DNA of 64,000 nt from the NCBI RefSeq assembly GCF_025642115.1, contig NZ_CP106753.1:2193501-2257500 (forward strand), in the 5' to 3' direction. The stretch's first letter is position 1. Each line of letters starts with the position of its first letter. The notes beneath the pieces are model-generated. The model did not search any database. It was not told where the DNA came from and was given only the letters and a program-made list of their open reading frames with translations. The position numbers and the translations under genes are program-made. Source of the DNA: Chitiniphilus purpureus. GTDB taxonomy: Bacteria; Pseudomonadota; Gammaproteobacteria; Burkholderiales; Chitinibacteraceae. Of the stretch, positions 7,646 to 15,667 are shown one piece after another.

Positions 7646-8730
7646 TGCCCCGTGATGTTCTCTGCTATTGCTACCACGTTTCGCATGTGCTGAACCTGGG
7701 CCGGATCCCGGCGTTGCTGGCCGAGCGCGGCGCACGGGTACGCTGGTTCAACGCCTTTCCCGAGTCCGCCTTTCCGCTGGAGCGCGCGCCGGGTGTGGAA
7801 TACGCGTTCGACGTGCCGCTGCAGGCGCTGGGCGGCCAGGAGGCCGATCTCTACTTGACCCCGTTCGTGGGGCAGTCCGCCCATTTTCCGCAGCGGGCGC
7901 GGCGGGTGCATTTCCTGGTCTCGCTGACCGGGCTTGACGGTGTGTATGACAAGGCGATGTTCGATCACTATGACGTGATCGCCTGCGCCGGCCGGCATCA
8001 TATCGACGATTTCACGGCGCTGGCGCGCGAGCGTGGCTGGCAGCACAAGGTGCTGATGCCGCTGGGCTATCCCAAGCTCGACGGGCAGCGTCGTCAACTG
8101 GCCGGATCGGGCCTGCGCGCGCCGGACAAGCTCACCGTGGTGTTCGCCCCCACCCATGCCTACTACATCAACCAGGGGTTCTCCATCCTGAACCGCTACG
8201 GCGAGCAACTGATCGCCGCGATGCTGGACGACGGCATCTCGGTGGTGTTCCGTCCGCACATGGAATCATGGCGCGACCAGGATCGTCCGGTGGTCGAGCG
8301 CATCGTGGCGCGTTTCCAGGCGCACCCGGATTTCGCGCTGGACCGTTCGGGCAACTACTTCGACACCTACGCGCAGACGCACATGATGCTGACCGATATC
8401 TCCGGTACCGGCTTCACCTACGCCTTCACCTTCGGCCGGCCGGCGTTGTTCTTCGCACCTAATGCCGCGGACGAGGCGGGCCTGCGCGGCATTCAGTTCG
8501 AACGGCGCGAGAACATCGGCCTGGTGGTGCGCTCCATCGATGAGTTGGTCGCCAGGCTACGGCTGGCGCAGACGCACAGCGACTTTCTGCAGCGGCAGAT
8601 CGCCGAGTTCCGGGACTGGCTGCTGTTCAATCCGGGCGGCAGCGAGACGTTCTTCGCCGAGCATGCTCACGCGCTGCTGTCCGCGCAGGGCGCAGCCCCG
8701 GATTGGCCCCACTTGCACCATCCTGTCTGA
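7645..8730 (+). CDS. CDP-glycerol glycerophosphotransferase-like GT-B protein
   Basis: A 361-residue protein whose C-terminal half resembles the TagF/CDP-glycerol glycerophosphotransferase family: VVFAPTHAYY near residue 168, VVFRPHME near 200, and MLTDISGTGFTYAFTFGRPA near 249-268, equivalent to the D.S....E....RP nucleotide-binding signature. There is no signal peptide or transmembrane segment. It starts on the base that ends the previous stop codon (TGATG). Family members move a phosphoglycerol or a sugar from a nucleotide donor. Because the cluster should make a cytidine-diphosphate-linked phosphoramidate, this protein is a candidate phosphoramidate transferase, but an ordinary glycosyltransferase or phosphoglycerol transferase role is equally open. 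Confidence 0.65.
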   Translation: MPRDVLCYCYHVSHVLNLGRIPALLAERGARVRWFNAFPESAFPLERAPGVEYAFDVPLQALGGQEADLYLTPFVGQSAHFPQRARRVHFLVSLTGLDGVYDKAMFDHYDVIACAGRHHIDDFTALARERGWQHKVLMPLGYPKLDGQRRQLAGSGLRAPDKLTVVFAPTHAYYINQGFSILNRYGEQLIAAMLDDGISVVFRPHMESWRDQDRPVVERIVARFQAHPDFALDRSGNYFDTYAQTHMMLTDISGTGFTYAFTFGRPALFFAPNAADEAGLRGIQFERRENIGLVVRSIDELVARLRLAQTHSDFLQRQIAEFRDWLLFNPGGSETFFAEHAHALLSAQGAAPDWPHLHHPV

Positions 8731-8743
8731 GCGGAAGACATCC

Positions 8744-11700
8744 ATGACCCAAACTGCCCGCCCGGATGTCACCGTTGCGGTGATGTCGTACAACAATGCG
8801 CGCTACATCGGCCAGACCATCGAGTCGGTGCTGGCGCAGACCGGGGTTGCGTTCGAGCTGATCGTGTTCGACGACCAGTCCAAGGACGACACCCTGAGCG
8901 TGCTGGACAGCTATCGCGACCGGCCCGGCTTTCGCTACGAGGTGAATCCACAGAACCTTGGCATGATGGGCAACTACAACCGCTGCGTCGAAGCGGGGCA
9001 GGGGCGCTATGTGGTCGTGCTGGGCTCGGACGATCTGATGTATCCGGGGCACCTGGCATCCTTGTTCGCCGCGCTGGAGCTGCATCCGCAGGCGCCCCTC
9101 GCGTACACCCAATGCAACTGGATCGACGAGCACGGTGCGCTGGTGCGCCGTGCGGTCCATCCCGGCCATTGCCCACACTCGTATTTCGGCCGTCGCGACG
9201 AAGTGGTGGACCTGCTGAGCCTGGACAACTACATCACGCCGTCGGCGGTGATGCTGCGCCGCAGTGTCTTCGACCGTGTGCGACTGCCCGGCGGCACGCT
9301 GCATCGGCCGGATCTGGTCGCAGGCGATTGGGAACTGTGGATCCGCATCGCGCGCACCGCGCCCGACTTCGTGTTCCTGAACCAGGCCAGCATCGGCTAC
9401 CGCGTGCACGGCGGCCAGATCTCGCAAAGCTTCTACGGCTCCGAAAAGCCGCTGGCCGAGCATACCGAGATCCTGGAGCTCAACCTCGCCGATCCACCGA
9501 CCCGGGCACGCATGCAGGCGGCCGCGGACCGGATCTGGGGGCTGTACACCCAGCGGATGTCGGCCTACGCGCCGCCGGTGCAGGCCAGTTACCAGGCGCG
9601 GGCGCAGGCGATCCACGAGGCGTTGTTCCCGCGCGTGGCGGTGGTGCCGCCCGCCCCGGCCGAGCAGGCCGGCGCACCATTGTTCTCGGTCATCATCACC
9701 ACCTTCAACCGCCCGCAACTGCTGCTGGATGCGCTTGCCAGCGTCGCGGCGCAGACCTGCCGCGATTTCGAGCTGCTGCTGGTCAACGATTGCGGCGAGC
9801 CGGTCGAGCATCTGCTGAGCGGCTTCGAATTTCCGATCACCTATGTGCGGCACGGCCGCAACAGCGGGCTGTCCGCCGCGCGCAACAGTGCGCTGCGGCT
9901 GGTACGCGGCCGTTATGTCTGCTATCTGGACGACGACGACCTGATGCTGCCCAACCATCTGGAGGTGCTGGCAGCGGCGATCCAGAACGGCACGCCGGCG
10001 GTGTACTACACCGACGCCTGGTATGTGGGCGAAACCATCGAGGACGGCCGGCGCATCGAACGCGGCCGCGATGTGCCGTATCGCCATGGCGCGTTCTCAC
10101 TCGAACGTCTGCAGGTATCCAACTACATCCCGGTCAACACCTGGTGCCATCCCAGCGCCGCCATCGCGCAGCTGGGCGGGTTCGACGAGACCCTGCCGGC
10201 GCTGGAGGACTGGGAGATGCTGCAGCGCCTGACGCGGCATTACCCGGTGGTGCATCTGGAGACGCCCACGGTGGAAGTGCGCGTGCGCGAGACCGAGCAG
10301 GATCGGATGTCGCAGCGCCAGCGCAAGAACTTTCCGGAACTGTTCCGCAAGATCTACGCGCGCCACGGCGAGGTCGCCTCGGAACAGGTGGCCGCGGCGC
10401 GCCAGCAGATGCTGGCAAGCCTGGATGCCGAGATGGCGGCCGGTGCGGCGCAGTCGGCTCCGCTGGGGCACAAGGAGCCCTACCGCGACGACGTCTACGC
10501 CGAATGGCTGGCCGAGCAGCGGCTGACCCACAACGAGGCGCGCCATTTCGATGCACGCATGGCCGCCTGGCCGCACCAGCCGGTGATTGTCGCCGTGCTG
10601 CTTGATCTGCAGGGGCGGACCAAGCAGGTGATCGAGACGCTGAACAACCTGGGCGATCAGCTGTACAAGCCCGCATCCATCCTGATCCTGTCGCGCGTGG
10701 CGCCGCCACCCGGCGCCAACAGCGAACGCGTGGTATGGCTACAGATCGACGAGGACTGGCCGGTGCAGCTCAACCAGGCTGTGCAGCAGCTGCCGGCGGA
10801 CTGGTTCTTCCTGCTGCATGCGGCAGACCGGCTGGAACCCACCGCGCTGCTGTTGCTGGCCGAGGCGATCAACAGCCGCGCCGAGCTGACCTGCTGCTAC
10901 ATGGACGAGGACACCTTGCGCGCCGACGGCCGCGTGGCCGATCCGGTGTTCAAGCCTGATTTCAACCTCGACCTGCTGCGCAGCATGCCTTACATGGGGC
11001 GTGCCTTTGCCATCCAGCGCCAGGCCCTGCTCGACCTGGGCGGCTGGCCGGAGGCGCTGGGCGAGGCGGGCCACCTGGAACTGCTGTTCCGTGTGGTCGA
11101 GCAGCAGGGGTTGCATACCATCGGCCATCTGGACCATATGCTGCATCACAGCGCCGAGCCGTTCGGCGCCTGGCTCGCCCGTGAAGACATCGCCCGGGCG
11201 GCACAGATCGCCACCCAGGCGCATCTCGCGCGCATGGGGGTGGATGCAGCGGTGCTGCCCGGCAGCGCGCCGGGGCTGCAGCGCGTCGTGTACCGGCATG
11301 CCGGACAGCCGCTGGTCTCGGTGATCGTGCCGACCAAGGATCAGCTGCCGATGCTGCGCCGCTGCATCGAGACGCTGCTGGAACAGACCCGCTATCCGAA
11401 CTACGAACTGCTCGTGGTCGACAACAACAGCGAGACCCCGGAGGCCAAGGCGTACCTGGATGGACTCGTGGCGCTGTCCGATCCGCGCATCCGCGTGCTG
11501 CGCTATCCGCACCCCTTCAACTTCTCGGCGATCAACAACGAGGCGGCGCGCGCGGCGTGTGGCGACTACCTGGTGCTGTTGAACAACGATACCGCGGTGG
11601 TGCAGGGCGACTGGCTCGATGCGATGCTCAACCATGCGCAGCGCCCTGAGGTCGGCGTGGTCGGCGCCAAGCTCGGCTTTCCGAACGGTACGGTGCAGCA

Positions 11701-13174
11701 TGCCGGTGTGGTGATGGGGCTGCGCGGCCCGGCCGACCATCCTGGCCTGGGCCTGCCGTGGGATGCACCGGGCTACCTGTTCCGACTGCAGGTGGACCAG
11801 AACTATCCGGTGGTCACCGCCGCCTGCCTGATGATCCGCAAGTCGGTGTACGAGGCGGTCGGCGGGATGGACGAGCAGGCGTTCAAGGTGTCATACAACG
11901 ATGTCGACCTGTGCCTCAAGGTGCGTGAACAAGGCTATCTGGCCGTCTGGACGCCCTATGCCGCGCTGCTGCATGAGGGCAGTGTCAGCCAGAACACGGT
12001 CGACACGGCTGCGGTCGAGGCCAAGCGCAAGCGCTTCGAGGGCGAGCAGGATGCGATGTACCGCAAGTGGCGGCCCATCATCGGCCGCGACCCGGCCTAC
12101 AACCGCAACCTGACGCTGAGCGGCAATGGGTTCGAAGTGGAGCGCCGTAGCCTGCTGACCCACCGGCCGCTCACTTGGGAGCCGGTGCCGCGCGTACTGG
12201 CCCACCCGGGCGATTCGATGGGTTGTGGCCACTATCGCGTGCTGCAGCCGTTCATGGCGATGCAGGATGCGCTGCTGATCGACGGCACGGTGTCGTTCGA
12301 ACTGCTGCCACCGTTCGAACTGGCCAAGTTCGGGCCGCAGACGGTGCTGCTGCAGCGCCAGAACACCGAGTCGCAGGTCGAATTCATCCGCCGCATGCGC
12401 GAGGCGACCTCGGCCTTCCTGGTCTATGAGCTGGACGACTACCTGCCCAACCTGCCGCTGAAGAGCGTGCATCGCGACCATCTGCCCAAGGATGTGCTCA
12501 AGGCGATGCGCAAGGCACTCTCGTATGTCGACCGCTTCGTGGTCTCCACCCATCGTCTGGCCGAAGCATATGCCGACCTGCAACTGCATCCGGATATCCG
12601 GGTGGTGGAGAACCGGCTGCCCCCCGCATGGTGGGGTGGGCTGCAGAACCAGCGGCGGGCCGGGCGCAGGCCGCGGGTCGGCTGGGGGGGCGGCATGAGC
12701 CACACCGGCGATCTGGAACTGATCGCCGATGTGGTCAAGGCGCTCTGTGACGAAGTCGAGTGGGTGTTCTTCGGCATGTGCCCGGACAAGCTCAAGCCTT
12801 ATGTGCACGAGTTCCATCCCGGCGTGCTGATCGACCAGTACCCGGCCAAGCTCGCCAGCCTGAATCTGGATCTGGCGCTTGCACCGTTGGAGCACAACCT
12901 CTTCAACGAGTGCAAGAGCAACCTGCGGCTGCTGGAATACGGCGCGTGCGGTTACCCGGTGATCGCCACCGACATCGTCTGCTACCGCAGCGGCCTGCCG
13001 GTGACGCTGGTCAAGAACCGCTTTCGCGACTGGGTCGAGGCGATCCGTGCCCATCTGGCGGATCTGGACGCCACGGCGCGTCAGGGCGACGCGCTGCGCG
13101 AGGCCGTGCTGCGCGACTGGATGCTGCAAGGGGACAATCTGCTGCTCTGGCGGCGCGCCTGGCTGCCTGACTGA
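8744..13174 (+). CDS. Giant multidomain glycosyltransferase (four GT2-like domains plus a GT4-like domain)
   Basis: A 1476-residue cytoplasmic protein. Domain 1 (about 8-230) is GT2 with VAVMSYNNARYIG and GSDDLMYPGH. Domain 2 (about 310-530) is GT2 with VIITTFNRPQ and YLDDDDLMLPNH. Domain 3 (about 610-790) is a diverged GT2 with CCYMDEDTL. Domain 4 (about 855-1085) is GT2 with VIVPTKDQLPM and LLNNDTAVVQGDW. The C-terminus (about 1146-1460) is GT4-like with VGWGGGMSHTGDLELI and NLRLLEYGACGYPVIATD. The ATG at 8744 lies 13 bases after the previous stop; open frame further upstream is inside that gene. Such proteins build oligosaccharides in sequence. Its position just before flagellin suggests flagellin glycosylation, an inference from location. 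Confidence 0.85.
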   Translation: MTQTARPDVTVAVMSYNNARYIGQTIESVLAQTGVAFELIVFDDQSKDDTLSVLDSYRDRPGFRYEVNPQNLGMMGNYNRCVEAGQGRYVVVLGSDDLMYPGHLASLFAALELHPQAPLAYTQCNWIDEHGALVRRAVHPGHCPHSYFGRRDEVVDLLSLDNYITPSAVMLRRSVFDRVRLPGGTLHRPDLVAGDWELWIRIARTAPDFVFLNQASIGYRVHGGQISQSFYGSEKPLAEHTEILELNLADPPTRARMQAAADRIWGLYTQRMSAYAPPVQASYQARAQAIHEALFPRVAVVPPAPAEQAGAPLFSVIITTFNRPQLLLDALASVAAQTCRDFELLLVNDCGEPVEHLLSGFEFPITYVRHGRNSGLSAARNSALRLVRGRYVCYLDDDDLMLPNHLEVLAAAIQNGTPAVYYTDAWYVGETIEDGRRIERGRDVPYRHGAFSLERLQVSNYIPVNTWCHPSAAIAQLGGFDETLPALEDWEMLQRLTRHYPVVHLETPTVEVRVRETEQDRMSQRQRKNFPELFRKIYARHGEVASEQVAAARQQMLASLDAEMAAGAAQSAPLGHKEPYRDDVYAEWLAEQRLTHNEARHFDARMAAWPHQPVIVAVLLDLQGRTKQVIETLNNLGDQLYKPASILILSRVAPPPGANSERVVWLQIDEDWPVQLNQAVQQLPADWFFLLHAADRLEPTALLLLAEAINSRAELTCCYMDEDTLRADGRVADPVFKPDFNLDLLRSMPYMGRAFAIQRQALLDLGGWPEALGEAGHLELLFRVVEQQGLHTIGHLDHMLHHSAEPFGAWLAREDIARAAQIATQAHLARMGVDAAVLPGSAPGLQRVVYRHAGQPLVSVIVPTKDQLPMLRRCIETLLEQTRYPNYELLVVDNNSETPEAKAYLDGLVALSDPRIRVLRYPHPFNFSAINNEAARAACGDYLVLLNNDTAVVQGDWLDAMLNHAQRPEVGVVGAKLGFPNGTVQHAGVVMGLRGPADHPGLGLPWDAPGYLFRLQVDQNYPVVTAACLMIRKSVYEAVGGMDEQAFKVSYNDVDLCLKVREQGYLAVWTPYAALLHEGSVSQNTVDTAAVEAKRKRFEGEQDAMYRKWRPIIGRDPAYNRNLTLSGNGFEVERRSLLTHRPLTWEPVPRVLAHPGDSMGCGHYRVLQPFMAMQDALLIDGTVSFELLPPFELAKFGPQTVLLQRQNTESQVEFIRRMREATSAFLVYELDDYLPNLPLKSVHRDHLPKDVLKAMRKALSYVDRFVVSTHRLAEAYADLQLHPDIRVVENRLPPAWWGGLQNQRRAGRRPRVGWGGGMSHTGDLELIADVVKALCDEVEWVFFGMCPDKLKPYVHEFHPGVLIDQYPAKLASLNLDLALAPLEHNLFNECKSNLRLLEYGACGYPVIATDIVCYRSGLPVTLVKNRFRDWVEAIRAHLADLDATARQGDALREAVLRDWMLQGDNLLLWRRAWLPD

Positions 13175-13423
13175 ACCCCTGCCGTTGGTCGGGCAATCGC
13201 CCGACCGCGGCGACACATGCAAGCCCCGACCCTGGCCGTTGCGTCGTACCGGCCGATATACGCATTGGCCCTGCGCGGATCGACTGTCTGTCACGCCGCG
13301 CCTGGGGCCGGCGCCCGTGCCGCCGGCGCTGCATATACCGGCCCGGCGTCCCCGGCGGCGGCACGCCCCGCACCGGGTTTTCCCCAGCCGGGACGGGACC
13401 GCGAAATAAATTTAATCAAACCC
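13175..13423 (+). other. Intergenic region between the glycan operon and fliC
   Basis: I see no convincing gene here. It holds a hairpin just after the glycosyltransferase stop and turns A/T-rich over the last 25 bases, directly before the sigma-28 promoter of fliC. Confidence 0.5.
13187..13206 (+). terminator. Hairpin after the glycan operon
   Basis: A perfect 8-bp stem (GGTCGGGC / GCCCGACC) with an AATC loop begins 13 bases after the stop of the giant glycosyltransferase. No T-run follows, so it may be a weak or factor-dependent terminator or an mRNA-stabilising hairpin. It separates the glycan operon from fliC. Confidence 0.45.
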
Positions 13424-13450
13424 TAAAGTTCGCCAGGAGGCCGTCGATAA
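13424..13450 (+). promoter_or_regulatory. Sigma-28 (FliA) promoter of fliC
   Basis: TAAAGTTC, an 11-base spacer and GTCGATAA match the E. coli FliA consensus (TAAAGTTT-N11-GCCGATAA) at 14 of 16 positions with exact spacing. It ends 71 bases before the flagellin start codon and is preceded by an A/T-rich stretch. This places flagellin in the late flagellar class, separate from the glycan operon. Confidence 0.85.
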
Positions 13451-13521
13451 CGGGAGCATGGGCGTAAGCAGTTCGTCCAGTCAGTCTTCACTACATGCTT
13501 TCTCTCGAGGAGAAAACAGTC

Positions 13522-15135
13522 ATGCAAGTCATCAATACAAATGTGACGTCGCTCAATTCGCAGCGAAATCTCAACAACTCCCAAACCAGTCTGAACACGT
13601 CGCTGCAACGGCTCTCCTCGGGTCTGCGCATCAACAGCGCCAAGGATGACGCTGCGGGTCTTGCGATTTCCCAGCGCTTCACCGCCCAGATCAAGGGTAT
13701 GGACCAGGCCACGCGCAACGCCAACGACGGCGTGTCGCTGGCACAGACCGGTGAAGGCGCGCTGTCGCAGATGGGCGATATGCTGCAACGCATCCGCGAA
13801 CTCGCGGTGCAGGCCGGCAATGCCACCAACTCCGATGGCGACCGTCAGGCGATCAATGCCGAAGTCACCCAGCTGACCGCCGAACTGGACCGGATGGCGC
13901 AGACCACCCAGTTCAACGGCCAGAAGCTGTTCGACGGCACGTTCACCGCCGCCACCTATCAGGTCGGCGCCAACGCCAACGAAACCATCACCGCCACCAC
14001 GTCCAACCTGCGTACCAGCCAGTACGGTAGCTACCAGATGGGCGCGGGCAACGGCACCGGTGCCAAGTCGATCAGCAATTTCGTGACCGGCTCGTCCACC
14101 TACGCCCCCGGCGCAACCGGCACGGTCAACGGCGCCAACGTCGCGGTCTCCGGCTCGGGCACGTTCAGCATCAATGGCACCTCGATCTCGGTGACCGGTA
14201 CCGACATGGCGCGCGACATCGCCGCCAAGATCAACCAAGCCAACACCGGGGTGAAGGCATCGGCCCGCACCGAAACCACACTGTCGCTGGGTAGCGGTAC
14301 GTTCACGATGGCGGTGGCGTCCAAGAGCAGCACCTTCCAGTCGGTGAGCTTCAACGTATCGGATGCCAACAACAACAGCCAGGTTGACGCGGACGAATAT
14401 GCGCAGGCGATCTCGGCGTTCAACGCCAAGTCCTCGCAGACCGGGGTGACGGCGCAGCTGGAATCGTTCCAGGACAGCAGCGGTACCACGCAATACGGTA
14501 TCAAGCTCGTGTCCGAGGACGGCTCGAACATCGTGCTGAGCTCGGCCAGCGGCATTGCCAGCGGCGTCGGCGGTTCGATGAACGTGTGGAACTTCGACAC
14601 CACCAACTCCACGGGCTCCAAGCAGTATCTGGCCAGCGCGTCGGTGTTCTCGGCCGGTGCCTCGGGTTCGGTGACGTTCGCAGGCCAGGTCTCGCTGAAT
14701 TCGGCCAACTCGTTCTCGGTGTCGACCAGCGGCGCTGACTTCACCTCCGGCGTGATGTACACCGGTGTGAACAGCACCAGCGACTTCGCCACTGGCACGT
14801 CGTACCAGGCCGAGCTGAAGACCGTCGAGAAGCTGGACGTGTCCTCGGTGGAAAAGGCGACCCAGGCAATGCGCATCGTCGATGATGCGCTGACCCTGAT
14901 CAACGACCAGCGTGCCAAGTTCGGTGCCTTGCAAAGCCGGTTCTCTGCAACGATCTCGAACCTCGCGACCACGTCCGAGAACATGAGTTCGGCGCGCAGC
15001 CGGATCCAGGATGCGGACTTCGCGTCGGAAACAGCGCAACTGACCCGGGCACAGATTCTGCAACAGGCCGGTACCGCAATGCTGTCGCAGGCCAACTCGC
15101 TGCCGCAGCAAGTGCTGAGCCTGCTGCAAGGCTAA
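13522..15135 (+). CDS. fliC: Flagellin
   Basis: A 537-residue flagellin, the filament subunit exported by the flagellar type III system. The N-terminal D0/D1 begins [18 protein letters not shown] and includes [20 protein letters not shown]. The C-terminal D1/D0 includes [20 protein letters not shown] and ends QQVLSLLQG. Between them, about residues 180-430 form a Ser/Thr/Gly-rich variable region, a natural target for O-glycosylation. I chose the ATG at 13522, where homologous flagellins start, with GAGGAGA 8-14 bases upstream. It follows a sigma-28 promoter and is the first of a run of filament genes. The adjoining glycan cluster suggests the protein is modified. Confidence 0.97.
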   Translation: MQVINTNVTSLNSQRNLNNSQTSLNTSLQRLSSGLRINSAKDDAAGLAISQRFTAQIKGMDQATRNANDGVSLAQTGEGALSQMGDMLQRIRELAVQAGNATNSDGDRQAINAEVTQLTAELDRMAQTTQFNGQKLFDGTFTAATYQVGANANETITATTSNLRTSQYGSYQMGAGNGTGAKSISNFVTGSSTYAPGATGTVNGANVAVSGSGTFSINGTSISVTGTDMARDIAAKINQANTGVKASARTETTLSLGSGTFTMAVASKSSTFQSVSFNVSDANNNSQVDADEYAQAISAFNAKSSQTGVTAQLESFQDSSGTTQYGIKLVSEDGSNIVLSSASGIASGVGGSMNVWNFDTTNSTGSKQYLASASVFSAGASGSVTFAGQVSLNSANSFSVSTSGADFTSGVMYTGVNSTSDFATGTSYQAELKTVEKLDVSSVEKATQAMRIVDDALTLINDQRAKFGALQSRFSATISNLATTSENMSSARSRIQDADFASETAQLTRAQILQQAGTAMLSQANSLPQQVLSLLQG

Positions 15136-15172
15136 GCAAGCTCAGGTAAGCTGATCACCGCAAGGTGACGGA

Positions 15173-15200
15173 GCCCCGGCCGGTCCATCCGCGCCGGGGC
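15173..15200 (+). terminator. Terminator-like hairpin after fliC
   Basis: An 8-bp perfect stem (GCCCCGGC / GCCGGGGC) around a 12-base loop begins 38 bases after the fliC stop, followed by GTTCCCTT. The weak T-tract suggests partial termination, which would let flagellin greatly exceed the downstream flaG-fliDST products. Confidence 0.5.
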
Positions 15201-15217
15201 GTTCCCTTAGGAGAGCG

Positions 15218-15610
15218 ATGATGCAAATCCCGTCAGTTGCCAATGCCGCGACCATGCCGCAGTCGTATGCGACGGATTCAGGCCCGCGCGCCCAGACGCC
15301 GGGGCAGGCAGAGAAGTCCGCTGCTGCGCCTGTGGTCCCCGTTCCACCGTCAGCCGTTCAGCAGGTCGCAGCGCAACAGGACGGCGATGCACTGCAGGAT
15401 GCGCTGAAAAAATTGAACGATGCGGTCAAGGTGTTTTCCAACAGCAGCTCGCTCAGGTTCTCGATCGACGAGGGCACGGGTTCGGTGGTGGTCAAGGTGA
15501 CCGACACCAGCACCGACGAGGTGATCCGGCAGATTCCTTCCGAAGAGGCACTGGCGATTGCCAAGGCGATCGATGAATTCCAGGGTATGTTGATTCAAGA
15601 TCGCGCCTGA
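15218..15610 (+). CDS. flaG: FlaG family protein
   Basis: A 130-residue protein with the FlaG core in its C-terminal two thirds: a helix with DALKKLNDAVKVF, then LRFSIDEGTGSVVVKVTD and VIRQIPSEEALAIAKAI. The first 60 residues are a Pro/Ala/Gln-rich disordered tail, normal for the family. FlaG proteins influence flagellar filament length and sit between flagellin and fliD, as here. Two consecutive ATGs (15218 and 15221) follow an AGGAG; the second has better spacing, so the true protein may be one residue shorter. Confidence 0.9.
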   Translation: MMQIPSVANAATMPQSYATDSGPRAQTPGQAEKSAAAPVVPVPPSAVQQVAAQQDGDALQDALKKLNDAVKVFSNSSSLRFSIDEGTGSVVVKVTDTSTDEVIRQIPSEEALAIAKAIDEFQGMLIQDRA

Positions 15611-15667
15611 ACGGCCGATTATTCTGTTCAGTTGCAATTGCTTCATCATTGAACCGAGGATAGGCCC

